Assembly: GCA_022841465.1 (NCBI GenBank)
Contig: JALHRL010000028.1
Span: 1 to 36,597, forward strand
Length of the DNA: 36,597 nucleotides
Direction: 5' to 3'
From: Bacteroidia bacterium
GTDB taxonomy: Bacteria; Bacteroidota; Bacteroidia; B-17B0; Aurantibacillaceae
Shown piece by piece: positions 17,072-25,640 of the stretch. The notes under the pieces are model-generated. The model was not told the origin of the DNA, searched no databases, and worked only from the letters and a program-made list of their open reading frames with translations. The translations under genes and the position numbers were made by a program. Numbering within the stretch: position 1 is the first letter of the stretch; each line of letters begins with the position of its first letter.

Positions 17072-19411
17072 ATGAGGTATTTATTTTCACTTTTGTTATT
17101 ATCTATTTCCAATTTCATTTTTTCACAAACTGTTCCTCAACACATAAATTATCAAGCTATTTTAAGAGATGGGGCGGGTGGTGAAATTGCCGCCGGTGCT
17201 AATGCAGTAATTAATGTAAGAATTTATAACAACGTATCTGATCCTACCGCTAATCCAGTTTACGAAGAAAATCACAACGTGGTTATTCCGGTAACCCGGG
17301 TTGTTAATTTAAAAATTGGAAAAGGAACACAAGTTAGTTCAACCGGTTTTAGCGCCATTAATTGGCCAACAGGAGAGGTGAATTACTTAATATCGGTAAA
17401 CACTACACCCATAGGAACACGCCAGGTTTTTTCTTCGGTACCTTACGCTTTTTATTCACCGGGTACACCAGGAAACACTTATTCATCAAGCGCAAATATT
17501 AGCACCACAGGTAATGTGTTAGATTTAATTCCTACATCAGTTACAACCGGATCTTATGGTGGTAATACTGGCACTAACTCAAAAGTACCATCATTTATAG
17601 TTGATAATAATGGAAGATTAACGCAGGCCGGAGATTATAACGCAAATACCGGTGGCGATATTGCAGGAAAATTAGACAGTCAAACAGTAGTTAAATTAAG
17701 AAACTATCCTTTGTTAAATATTCCCCCTTCTCCTGGTCAAGTTTTACAATATAATGCCGGCGGATGGAGCCCTGCAACTTTAACTGGAACTTCAACTTCT
17801 AGTTATACTGGTACAAACGGAATTGTTGTTTTAGGAACCTCTCCTAATTTTTCAATTGCACCAGTTACCAATGCAACCGTTGGCGTTTGGTCTACCGTTG
17901 GAAATAGCAATACAAATGGCTCTAATGGTTTCATAGGAACAACGGATAATAATCCGTTTATTATCAGAACTGGTAATACCATTCGTGCATTCTTTAATGG
18001 ATTAAATGGAAATTTAGGTTTAGGAACAGTTAATCCTGCATATAGGTTACATTCTTTAACCACTTCGGGTGCCGTTCCTATTTATGGTGACAATTCGAGT
18101 ACAGCTAATAACCCACAAGCTTATGGAGTTTTAGGTTCATCAAGCAGTACTTCAACATTATCAGCTGGTTTATATGGGCAAAGTCTAGGAAATGGTTCTG
18201 GAGTAGTTGGAACAACCAGTGCAAGTGCAAGTTCTGCAATTTTAGGTCAAAACTTTGCAGTAACTAGTAATAGTTTAGCTTACGGAGTTCATGGTATTTC
18301 TAATAATAATAATTCACAAGCCGCCGGTGTTTACGGCCAAAATAAAGCCTCTGGTTTTGGTGTATTAGGTACAACCTCTTCAAATACTGCAGCTATTGCC
18401 GGAATTAATACAACAAGTCTCAGTAATCCTTATGGTTATGGAGTTTATGGGTTAACATCTAGTTCTCATACAGCGGCAATTGCAATTTATGGTGAAAACA
18501 AAGGTATGGGAATTGGTGTTTTTGGTAGAAATACTAATCCAAGTGCTAACTTAGCTATTGGTGTTTATGGTTTAGTATCACACACTTCATCTCCTGGAAG
18601 TGTTGGTGTTAGAGGGGATGGAGAAGGTTTAAGTACCGGAATTCAAGGAGTAAATTTTGGAACCGGTATTGCAATAGACGGATGGCAATCAGGAAGTGGT
18701 ACGGGTACAAACAGTAATGCAGGAAGATTTAGAATTACAGGAACAGGAAATAATGCATCAGCCCTTTTGGCAACCACTAATGGAACAGGTGCTGCAGTGC
18801 ATGGTATTAGTAATGGTATTAATAGATTAGCTGGTTTATTTGATGGAAAGATTATAACGGATAGTATAGCAATAATAGGTCCTGGTGCTCCAACCCCAGG
18901 CGCAGTTTTAACAGCAAGGGATGCGGCAGGTAATGCTAAATGGTCAGGTCCGGTTGTGTTTAAGGGTGTATTTTCTCCATCGGCTGCATATGCTATTAAT
19001 AACACAACATCAATTACTGTAGGGGGTAATACTGGTTATACTGGAAATGTAGAATTAAATACAACGGGTTATTCAACAGGAACACTTTATTCAGCAGGAT
19101 CAATGAAATTTAAGGCTCCTGTTTCCGGTTATTATCAACTAGAAGCCAACATTACATTCACTTTTGCAACAACAACGAGCCCAATAGTTACAATATATTT
19201 ATACAATCTTATGTCAGCTACAACAATTCAATCAAATAGAGTTTATAATCCTAATAGCGGAGTAGGTATAACAACCAACGCTTTTATATCTTCTATCGTA
19301 TTATTAAATGCAGGAGATGAAGTAGTTGTTAGATTAACCGGTAATAATACAGCAACCGGGAATGTAATTAGCAGCAACACAAATTATTTTAGCGGTACAC
19401 TCATAAGGTAA
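17072..19411 (+). CDS. Exported fibre-like protein: N-domain, YG repeats, C1q-like C-terminus
   Basis: A 779-residue exported protein with a signal peptide at about 1-18 (cleavage near FSQ). Residues ~20-130 form a domain shared with the next gene, running from HINYQAILRDG to SVPYAFYS, of a type frequent in large Bacteroidota surface proteins. A Gly/Ser/Thr/Asn-rich middle follows, including GNLGLGTVNPAYRLHSL near 310, the tail-fibre-like 'GIGT-NP--KL' motif. Then come three ~53-residue YGV-G repeats (350-~495). Residues ~627-779 look like a C1q/TNF-type jelly roll (AGSMKFKAPVSGYYQLEANI, NAGDEVVVRLTG). Such folds commonly trimerise, so a trimeric fibre is plausible (inference). No T9SS sorting domain is visible. 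It is first of seven closely spaced genes, three bases before the next. Confidence 0.85.
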   Translation: MRYLFSLLLLSISNFIFSQTVPQHINYQAILRDGAGGEIAAGANAVINVRIYNNVSDPTANPVYEENHNVVIPVTRVVNLKIGKGTQVSSTGFSAINWPTGEVNYLISVNTTPIGTRQVFSSVPYAFYSPGTPGNTYSSSANISTTGNVLDLIPTSVTTGSYGGNTGTNSKVPSFIVDNNGRLTQAGDYNANTGGDIAGKLDSQTVVKLRNYPLLNIPPSPGQVLQYNAGGWSPATLTGTSTSSYTGTNGIVVLGTSPNFSIAPVTNATVGVWSTVGNSNTNGSNGFIGTTDNNPFIIRTGNTIRAFFNGLNGNLGLGTVNPAYRLHSLTTSGAVPIYGDNSSTANNPQAYGVLGSSSSTSTLSAGLYGQSLGNGSGVVGTTSASASSAILGQNFAVTSNSLAYGVHGISNNNNSQAAGVYGQNKASGFGVLGTTSSNTAAIAGINTTSLSNPYGYGVYGLTSSSHTAAIAIYGENKGMGIGVFGRNTNPSANLAIGVYGLVSHTSSPGSVGVRGDGEGLSTGIQGVNFGTGIAIDGWQSGSGTGTNSNAGRFRITGTGNNASALLATTNGTGAAVHGISNGINRLAGLFDGKIITDSIAIIGPGAPTPGAVLTARDAAGNAKWSGPVVFKGVFSPSAAYAINNTTSITVGGNTGYTGNVELNTTGYSTGTLYSAGSMKFKAPVSGYYQLEANITFTFATTTSPIVTIYLYNLMSATTIQSNRVYNPNSGVGITTNAFISSIVLLNAGDEVVVRLTGNNTATGNVISSNTNYFSGTLIR
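18119..18556 (+). repeat. Three tandem ~53-codon repeats in the fibre-like gene
   Basis: Units begin at 18119 (AYGVLG), 18278 (AYGVHG) and 18434 (GYGVYG), 53 and 52 codons apart. Each continues with an 'A-G/I-YGQ/E' element about 15 residues later and a 'G-GV-GTT/RNT' element 10 residues after that. The repeat is clear in protein but diverged in DNA, so it is old rather than a recent tandem duplication. Confidence 0.7.
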
Positions 19412-19414
19412 AGT

Positions 19415-21346
19415 ATGAAAAAGTTAATTGTCTTATTAGTTTTTTTTGTTGATTTTACGAGGGCTCAAACTCCGGGTAATGTCCCTAATTTTATTAATTA
19501 TCAGGCAATATTGCGTGATGCGTCAGGAAACGAATTACCATCCGGAAATAATGTTCAAGTAAATTTTAAGATATACAATACCGCAATTGCAACAACGCCT
19601 GTTTTTGAAGAAAACCATTCGGTAACCATACCGGCAACCAAAGTTGTAAATTTAAAAATAGGAAAGGGTGTTGTAGCTGCCGGAAGTTTTTCTGCAATAA
19701 CTTGGGAAAGTGGCGATATTCATTATTTAGTTTCTTTAGATGGTACACAAGTTGGGACTAAAATGCCTTTTGCTACTGTACCTTATGCTTTTTATTCTGG
19801 CAGAACTTCGGCAAGTGGTTTACCTCCCGGAACAAGACATGCCCAAACAATTTATTACGATTCTTTGCAATCTAAATGGATACCTACATTAAATTTAAAT
19901 AATAACGGAGATAGAGTAAGTGTAGGGGGGTATTCTAACCGTAATAAGTTTTCGGTTTTTTCAGTTAATACATTAGATTCAGCAGCTATACTAGCTTGGA
20001 AAATTTCAGCTAACGGAAGAGATGCTGCATTTAGAGGTTATGCTTCCGGAACCACCACTAATTTCACCGCCAATCCTTCTCAATCAATTATATATGGAGC
20101 AGAATTTTATGGTGTGAACAGTGGTAGTGGATATGGAGTTGGCCTATCGGGAGTTGGTATTTCCGATAATGGAAATGGTTACGGGGTAGCTGCAGTAGGA
20201 AGCACAAAGTCAAGTACAGCAACAGCTGTTGGAGTATATGCATCTACAACAGGAACCAATTCAAACTCTCGTTATGCAGGTTATTTTGATAATGGTATGG
20301 TTTATATAAAAGACTCCGTTTTTTTAGGCTTTCCAAATAACCCGGGTACTCCAAATGATGTTTTAAGCATGAGTAGTACCGGAAAATTAAGATGGAGAAC
20401 TTTAAACAGTAGTTCTCCTATATCCTTAACTTCTATTGGAACAATTACTGTTTCTCCTTTAACACCTTCAACAGCATTTACACTAACTTCTTTGGCTCCT
20501 CAGTTTGTTAACCAAGGTATAGGTTCTATAACACCTGGATCCTTTCCAAATTATACATTAAATGTCCCTCCTCCAACATTTACAAGCATAGGCTTAGGAT
20601 CTATTACGGGGAGTTACCCAAATTTTGTATTAAATGTTCCTCCGCCAAGTCTTGGATTTAATAATGCCACCGGTACTTTTTCTTTTGTTCAAGGAACTTA
20701 TAACAATACTTTAAATATTTCACCAAACTTAAGTTTATTAGGAAATACTTTAAGTGTAGCCGGAAACACTGTTAATTTACCGGGTTTAGGTTTGTGGGCT
20801 AAACCGTCTGCTACTGCAATTGCTCTAGGAAATATTAATGATTATGTAGGAATAGGTACAAATACACCGGCACAAAAATTAGATGTTATTGGTTATTTAA
20901 GAGTTGGGGCAGGGAATCTTGTAGCAGATGAGGCTTGGTTGTTGTATTCTCCTTCTCCGGGTTTATCCATTTTAAGAGCAGGAGCAAGAGCATCAACAGA
21001 AATGCGTTTGGATCAAGGTAATAATGCACCAATAACATTTATGGTTAATGGTTCAGAAAGAGTGCGCATTCTTCCAAATGGTAACGTTGGTATTGGTAAT
21101 ACAAATCCTACAGGAAAGCTTGTAGTAAATGGAAATATTGTGGTTCCAACTGCTAGTAGTTTAAGGTTTGCCACACCAAAAACGAAATATAAAAAAGTTT
21201 CGGCGTTTCAATTAGTTTCAGCCAATTCTGCTTCCTACCAAGCCAGAATTGATGATGGATTTTCTTCTGGAAATATAAACGGTTTAAATTCCCTTTGGGC
21301 GCAGGGGGTGCTGCCGGTAATCCTGCATATTTTGTTACCCAAGTAG
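19415..21346 (+). CDS. Exported tail-fibre-like protein, 5' frame of a split gene
   Basis: A 643-codon frame that starts three bases after the previous gene and is paralogous to it at the N-terminus: signal peptide (~1-18), then a domain from FINYQAILRDA to TVPYAFYS (about 27-129). Middle segments resemble tail-fibre/autotransporter-like modules, with VGIGTNTPAQKLDVIG near 485 and NVGIGNTNPTGKLVVNG near 560. A proline-rich twofold repeat, GSITPGSFPNYTLNVPPP and GSITGSYPNFVLNVPPP, lies near 370-405. The last 17 or so residues before the stop at 21346 look out of frame: the expected C-terminal beta-rich domain continues in the -1 frame (21295-21669). The intact product would be about 751 residues. 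Either a base is missing, the gene is damaged, or a -1 shift is used. Confidence 0.8.
   Translation: MKKLIVLLVFFVDFTRAQTPGNVPNFINYQAILRDASGNELPSGNNVQVNFKIYNTAIATTPVFEENHSVTIPATKVVNLKIGKGVVAAGSFSAITWESGDIHYLVSLDGTQVGTKMPFATVPYAFYSGRTSASGLPPGTRHAQTIYYDSLQSKWIPTLNLNNNGDRVSVGGYSNRNKFSVFSVNTLDSAAILAWKISANGRDAAFRGYASGTTTNFTANPSQSIIYGAEFYGVNSGSGYGVGLSGVGISDNGNGYGVAAVGSTKSSTATAVGVYASTTGTNSNSRYAGYFDNGMVYIKDSVFLGFPNNPGTPNDVLSMSSTGKLRWRTLNSSSPISLTSIGTITVSPLTPSTAFTLTSLAPQFVNQGIGSITPGSFPNYTLNVPPPTFTSIGLGSITGSYPNFVLNVPPPSLGFNNATGTFSFVQGTYNNTLNISPNLSLLGNTLSVAGNTVNLPGLGLWAKPSATAIALGNINDYVGIGTNTPAQKLDVIGYLRVGAGNLVADEAWLLYSPSPGLSILRAGARASTEMRLDQGNNAPITFMVNGSERVRILPNGNVGIGNTNPTGKLVVNGNIVVPTASSLRFATPKTKYKKVSAFQLVSANSASYQARIDDGFSSGNINGLNSLWAQGVLPVILHILLPK
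21283..21308 (+). other. Frame-change site: TTTAAAT heptamer and G5 run
   Basis: T TTA AAT (21283-21289) sits in the phase required for -1 tandem slippage (XXXYYYZ). The -1 frame is open from there to the stop at 21669. Fifteen bases further is a run of five G (21304-21308). One missing G there would equally join the frames, giving a junction reading LWAQGGAAGNPAYF. Possible GC stems lie downstream (GCAGG at 21301 with CCTGC near 21322), with longer spacing than in typical shift signals. Confidence 0.45.
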
Positions 21347-21669
21347 AGTTGCCGGATAGTGCTGTAATTACAGCCTTAACTGCAAGGGTTGTTAAAAATG
21401 GTGGTTCTTTACAATCAGTAGTTGAGTTATATAGAACAGATGGTTCAAGTTATTCTACAAACAACGCACAATTAATTGCTACTTGTCAAACCTCCTTTAG
21501 TGGTGGTATTGTAGCCTTTATTTCTGCGGGATCTGTAAATAATTTATACAATGTTGTAGATAATCAAAACTATTCTTACTTCTTAAGGTATTCCGGAGAG
21601 CAAAACTCACAAAACTTAAGGTTTCATGTTGCTACCATAACTTATCAAATTTATAGATCAGATTATTAG
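21295..21669 (+). CDS. C-terminal domain of the split tail-fibre-like gene (-1 frame)
   Basis: A 124-codon frame that overlaps the end of the preceding frame by 52 bases. Its only upstream start is an internal TTG, and it has no signal peptide. Its content (YFVTQVELPDSAVITALTAR, SVVELYRTDGSS, YSYFLRYSGEQNSQNLRFH) continues the beta-rich domain begun upstream at KTKYKKVSAFQLVSANSASY. It is therefore best read as the 3' part of one gene rather than a separate protein. It ends five bases before the next gene. Confidence 0.7.
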   Translation: MGAGGAAGNPAYFVTQVELPDSAVITALTARVVKNGGSLQSVVELYRTDGSSYSTNNAQLIATCQTSFSGGIVAFISAGSVNNLYNVVDNQNYSYFLRYSGEQNSQNLRFHVATITYQIYRSDY

Positions 21670-21674
21670 AAAAA

Positions 21675-22436
21675 ATGAAGAGAATATTACTTTCATACTT
21701 TGCTTTTATATCGTTTTTTGTTCATTCGCAAACAATAACCCCATCCGTTTTTAACTCGGGTGGAAATACACATACTGTAAATATTAATTCGCAGCCTACA
21801 ATTTACACTGATAACATAGGTGAGGTTTTTGTGGAAACGATTTCTAACTCAGGTACAGTAGTTACTCAAGGCTTTATTCAACCAAACCCCTTAATTATTA
21901 ATAATACAAGTGTTGAAATTGTAGTTGGGCATGTTACTTGTTTAGATAAAGCAGATGGTTTTATTAAAGTAGAAATTCAAAACCTTCCTCCTAATGCTCA
22001 AGTGGTGTATTCTTGGACTCCAAATGCATTGTGTTTAAATTCAGATTGTGATAGAATAGATTCTTTATCGGCCGGAAATTATTCTGTTGATGTTATAATT
22101 TCATACACTTTAAGTGGAAATCCTAAACAAATGTTTTTTCCAAATGCAGTAACAATAAATGATAGTCAGGAACCATGTAAAATTAAAGCCTACACCGGTG
22201 TTACACCCAATGGAAACAATCCTAATTTTACGATTGACAACATTGAAAACTTTCCAAAAAATACAGTTATGATATTTAATAGATGGGGAGTAGAATTATT
22301 TAAAATACAGGGGTATAATAATCGCGATAAAGTTTGGCCGGATAATAAATCAGTTATAGAAGGCACTTATTTTTACATTATTGATTTGGGCGACGGTTCT
22401 AAACTAATAAAAGGTTGGTTAGAAGTTTTAAATTAA
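21675..22436 (+). CDS. Short T9SS type B cargo protein with SprB-like repeat
   Basis: A 253-residue exported protein. The signal peptide is about 1-18 (FVHSQ). Residues 21-72 form a short module ending TQGFIQP, typical of Bacteroidota secreted proteins. Residues ~82-143 resemble one SprB-type repeat (VTCLDKADGFIKVEI, VVYSWTP, LSAGNYSVDV). Residues 172-253 are a type B T9SS sorting domain (gliding-motility-associated C-terminal type), with TPNGNNPNFTIDNIENFP, MIFNRWGVELF and GTYFYIIDLGDG. The usual GDGxND segment is changed to GNNPN, which is unusual. The protein should cross the outer membrane through T9SS, normally with help from a PorP/SprF-type partner such as the one encoded at 24695. Function beyond a surface component is unknown. 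Confidence 0.87.
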   Translation: MKRILLSYFAFISFFVHSQTITPSVFNSGGNTHTVNINSQPTIYTDNIGEVFVETISNSGTVVTQGFIQPNPLIINNTSVEIVVGHVTCLDKADGFIKVEIQNLPPNAQVVYSWTPNALCLNSDCDRIDSLSAGNYSVDVIISYTLSGNPKQMFFPNAVTINDSQEPCKIKAYTGVTPNGNNPNFTIDNIENFPKNTVMIFNRWGVELFKIQGYNNRDKVWPDNKSVIEGTYFYIIDLGDGSKLIKGWLEVLN

Positions 22437-22455
22437 TGATTAAATTTGTTTAGTG

Positions 22456-24687
22456 ATGAGATTAGCTTTTATATTTCTTTTCGTTTTTGCATTAAATAGC
22501 GGTAGTTTATTATCTCAAAATTTTATGCAAAGCAAATTAAATATTTGCGTTAAAAACCATGAGAAAATAACCACAAGCGCTTATCCAAGCATTAGAACAG
22601 AACACATTGATTTTGCCGATTTTAATAACGACGGATATAAGGATGCTGTTTTTTTGGCGAATGATTATAGTAAAATCTTTATTTCGTATAATAACACCAC
22701 CATGGCATCTCCAACCTTTACTAATTCATTACATTGGGTTGATAATATTTCAAATTCATTTAACGGACAAGTTTTGGCGGGCGATTTTAATAACGACGGA
22801 AGGCCTGATATTGCGGCTATTAACGGACAATCTAAATTATATTTTTACAGAAACGTAGATGGGTATAATTTTATTAAAGACAGCGCTCTAATGTCTGTTT
22901 TTGGTGCAACAACCAATATTTGTAAAATTTATAAAACAAGATATAACAACGATAGTTATGTTGATTTAATTGCTTTAAATAATACCAATACCAACTTAGG
23001 ATTTGATTATAAAGTATTCAGAAACACTAGCGGAACTAATCCGCCATTAAGTTTCACTTTGGCTACTTCAGGTTTTGTTGGAATTACAGGAACAACAACC
23101 CCAAGTGAATACGATTTATTATCTTTTGACCCTGATGGAAATGGCTTTGACGATATACTAATTGTTTCGCCACAAAACCAGGGTAATGTAAGTGCACTGG
23201 TAAACATTGGAATTTCTTATTTCAATACCGCATTTACTTATACAAATAGTAATGTAATCCAAAACAAAAGAATTAAGCTGGTTGATGTAAAGCAAAATGG
23301 AAACAAGCAAATTGCTGTACTATCATCACTTTCTACTCTGGTTAATTTAGTTTATTTAATGGTTCCAACATTTTCCTCTTCTGTTATTAGCGGTGCTTCA
23401 CTTGTTGCCACTGTACCTATTTATAAAAATGTAAACGACTTTGAGTTTATTGATTTTAATAGAGATGGATTAAAGGATTTGGTTACCAATTCAGCTTTTA
23501 CCGGAAGTATATCAATTTTACCGCAACTTAATTCACCCGGAATTAATTTCTCAAACCTACCTGTAGAATTTAATGTTCTAAACCATGTTTCAGAAAAACT
23601 TTACGCCGCAGATGTTGATAATTATATAAACGCTACAAGCCCCGATTTAATTTCAGTATCAACTTTATCAGCTAGCTCAATTATTGCACTTCGTAATTAT
23701 ACGCATAGAGATACCTTAATTGCTATCCCAAGTAAAACAGCTATTTGTCCGGGTGAAACCATTATTGTTTCTAATATTTTAAAAGAGTATGCGGCACCGT
23801 ATGCCAGTGATTTTAGCTTTAGCTTTACCTCTAATCAATCTCATACTATTTCTGTAAACACGCCTACCTTAATTTCTCCGGTAACTGCCACTTATAATGC
23901 ACTAGGTACTTCGCCACCAGAATTTTGTTATGTGCAGTCTAACGATTTTAAAATAGACCCTGCCATTAAAGCAAACACTCAATTTAATTCACCCGGAACA
24001 ATTTGTTATGGCGAAACAACTACGTTAAGCTTAAGTGGTTCGCAAAGCTATACCTGGCAAAGTATTGGAACAGGATCAACGGCTGTTGTAAGTTTAACAA
24101 CACCTGCGTCTTACACCATCTTTGGCGAAAGTGTTGATGGATGTAAAGACACTTTGTTTAAAGATGTTTTTGTTTACCCTGAAATTAATGCAACCATATT
24201 CTCCAACTTAACTCCTTTGTGCTTAAATCAATCCGCAATTCTTACAGCAACAGGTGGTGCTGCTTATTTGTGGAGTAACGCAGCAACAACTCCTACTATT
24301 TCTATTTTACAAAGTGGTTCGGGAGTACAAACGTATTCAGCTATTGTTACTACAACTTACGGCTGCTCAGAAACGGTTTATTACCAAACAACGTTTAATG
24401 ATAAATGTACTGATATTACAATTTCTACTGGTATAACACCAAATAACGATGGGAAAAACGATCACTTTTTTATTGAAAACATTGATAAGTACCCCAATAA
24501 CAAAGTAATTATTTTTAATCGCTGGGGTAAAGAACTTTTTAATCAGGAAAGTTATAATAATATTGATAAAGTTTGGCCTCCACAAAATGGAGAAGGAAGT
24601 TTAACTTCAGGAACTTATTTTTATATTGTTGAATTAGGAAACAATAATGGTACTTTAAAGGGTTGGGTTGAAGTTTTAGACAACTAG
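22456..24687 (+). CDS. FG-GAP/VCBS beta-propeller protein with T9SS type B domain
   Basis: A 743-residue exported protein. I take the ATG at 22456 rather than the adjacent GTG at 22453. The signal peptide is about 1-20 (LLSQ). An FG-GAP/VCBS-like propeller occupies about 40-420, with calcium-binding-type loops DFNNDGYKD (55-63), DFNNDGRPD (110-118), DPDGNGFDD (225-233) and DFNRDGLKD (333-341). Two or three Ig/PKD-like segments follow (AICPGETIIV, TICYGETTTLSLSG, PLCLNQSAILTATGG). Residues ~655-743 are a type B sorting domain with TGITPNNDGKNDHFFIENID, IIFNRWGKELF and GTYFYIVELG. Its sorting domain is clearly homologous to that of the preceding gene, with the same YNN-DKVWP block, so both probably use the same partner. 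It likely acts as a surface adhesin or binding protein; the ligand is unknown. Confidence 0.9.
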   Translation: MRLAFIFLFVFALNSGSLLSQNFMQSKLNICVKNHEKITTSAYPSIRTEHIDFADFNNDGYKDAVFLANDYSKIFISYNNTTMASPTFTNSLHWVDNISNSFNGQVLAGDFNNDGRPDIAAINGQSKLYFYRNVDGYNFIKDSALMSVFGATTNICKIYKTRYNNDSYVDLIALNNTNTNLGFDYKVFRNTSGTNPPLSFTLATSGFVGITGTTTPSEYDLLSFDPDGNGFDDILIVSPQNQGNVSALVNIGISYFNTAFTYTNSNVIQNKRIKLVDVKQNGNKQIAVLSSLSTLVNLVYLMVPTFSSSVISGASLVATVPIYKNVNDFEFIDFNRDGLKDLVTNSAFTGSISILPQLNSPGINFSNLPVEFNVLNHVSEKLYAADVDNYINATSPDLISVSTLSASSIIALRNYTHRDTLIAIPSKTAICPGETIIVSNILKEYAAPYASDFSFSFTSNQSHTISVNTPTLISPVTATYNALGTSPPEFCYVQSNDFKIDPAIKANTQFNSPGTICYGETTTLSLSGSQSYTWQSIGTGSTAVVSLTTPASYTIFGESVDGCKDTLFKDVFVYPEINATIFSNLTPLCLNQSAILTATGGAAYLWSNAATTPTISILQSGSGVQTYSAIVTTTYGCSETVYYQTTFNDKCTDITISTGITPNNDGKNDHFFIENIDKYPNNKVIIFNRWGKELFNQESYNNIDKVWPPQNGEGSLTSGTYFYIVELGNNNGTLKGWVEVLDN

Positions 24688-24694
24688 TATTTTA

Positions 24695-25633
24695 ATGAAA
24701 AAGATATTTTATATTCTCATATTTTTTAGCCTGTTTTATCAGTTTAAAGCACAACAAGACCCACAGTTTAATCTGTATCAATTTAACCCGTTAATTATAA
24801 ATCCTGCTTATGCCGGTGCAAGAGATGGCTTATCGGTTGTAGCGAATGTTAGAAATCAATGGGTAGGAATTGACGGTGCACCTAAAACTAATTTACTGAG
24901 TGTGCATAGCCCTATTTTAAATAAAAACGTTGGAGTTGGTTTAACAATTATAAACGATAGAATGGGTCCAAGAAACATGATTGGCGCCTATGGAAACTTC
25001 GCTTATATTTTAAAATTAAACAATAAGTATAAACTCTCTATGGGTTTAAATGCAGGTTACAATCGTTTTCAATTTAACTACAGTGCCATACAGTTTAAAA
25101 ACACCGATGCGGCTACCAATAATTTAAGCGACTTTAACAGAGGAGCCTTAGATATTAATTCAGGTTTGTATCTAAAAAGCAATAGTTTTTTTATGGGTTT
25201 ATCTGTTACTCATATAAAAGCAAATAAAATTTTTGAGTTTGAACTGAATGATACCATTAGTAATGAAAAAAGTGTAATATCTTATCGCTTAAGAACTCAC
25301 ACATTCTTTACTTTAGGAAAGTCATTTGTTATTAATGAAAATGTAGTTTTTGCGCCTACAATATTATTAAGAACATCAAGCGGTAATGGAGGAAATTTAG
25401 ATTTAAATTTTAATTTCTTTTTGTATAAAAAATTATGGCTCGGACTTTTTATTAGAGGACCCTACGGCCCCGGTTTTTTAATGCAGTATTACGTAAATCA
25501 AAAATTTAAAGTTGGTTATAGTTTTGATATGGGGTTAAGAGACGCCAGAAAACTAGGTCCTTCTCATGAAATTACTATTGGATTTGATTTTTTAAACAAT
25601 AAAGCAAAGATTATTTCACCTCGATTCTTGTAA
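24695..25633 (+). CDS. PorP/SprF-family type IX secretion outer-membrane protein
   Basis: A 312-residue outer-membrane beta-barrel protein of the PorP/SprF family. The signal peptide is about 1-19 (FKAQQ), followed by the family opening QDPQFNLYQFNPLIINPAYAG and RNQWVGIDGAPKTNLLSVHS. Alternating hydrophobic strands run to the end. In Flavobacterium johnsoniae SprF is needed for secretion of the type B protein SprB, and many type B cargo genes have a neighbouring SprF-like gene. Here it follows two type B cargo genes by 7 bases, so it is probably their dedicated partner or surface tether. It is less likely to be the general PorP of the core machinery, because no other core T9SS gene (porK, L, M, N) is nearby. 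Confidence 0.92.
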   Translation: MKKIFYILIFFSLFYQFKAQQDPQFNLYQFNPLIINPAYAGARDGLSVVANVRNQWVGIDGAPKTNLLSVHSPILNKNVGVGLTIINDRMGPRNMIGAYGNFAYILKLNNKYKLSMGLNAGYNRFQFNYSAIQFKNTDAATNNLSDFNRGALDINSGLYLKSNSFFMGLSVTHIKANKIFEFELNDTISNEKSVISYRLRTHTFFTLGKSFVINENVVFAPTILLRTSSGNGGNLDLNFNFFLYKKLWLGLFIRGPYGPGFLMQYYVNQKFKVGYSFDMGLRDARKLGPSHEITIGFDFLNNKAKIISPRFL

Positions 25634-25640
25634 TTGATAT

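Noticed and set aside
18119-18800. Repeated short words that could suggest a CRISPR or DNA tandem array
   Set aside because: The repeats are protein-level and diverged in DNA, inside an open frame; there is no constant repeat with unique spacers.
18643-19005. A 120-codon minus-strand frame inside the fibre-like gene
   Set aside because: Its composition mirrors the Gly/Thr/Asn-rich sense strand; no recognisable protein features.
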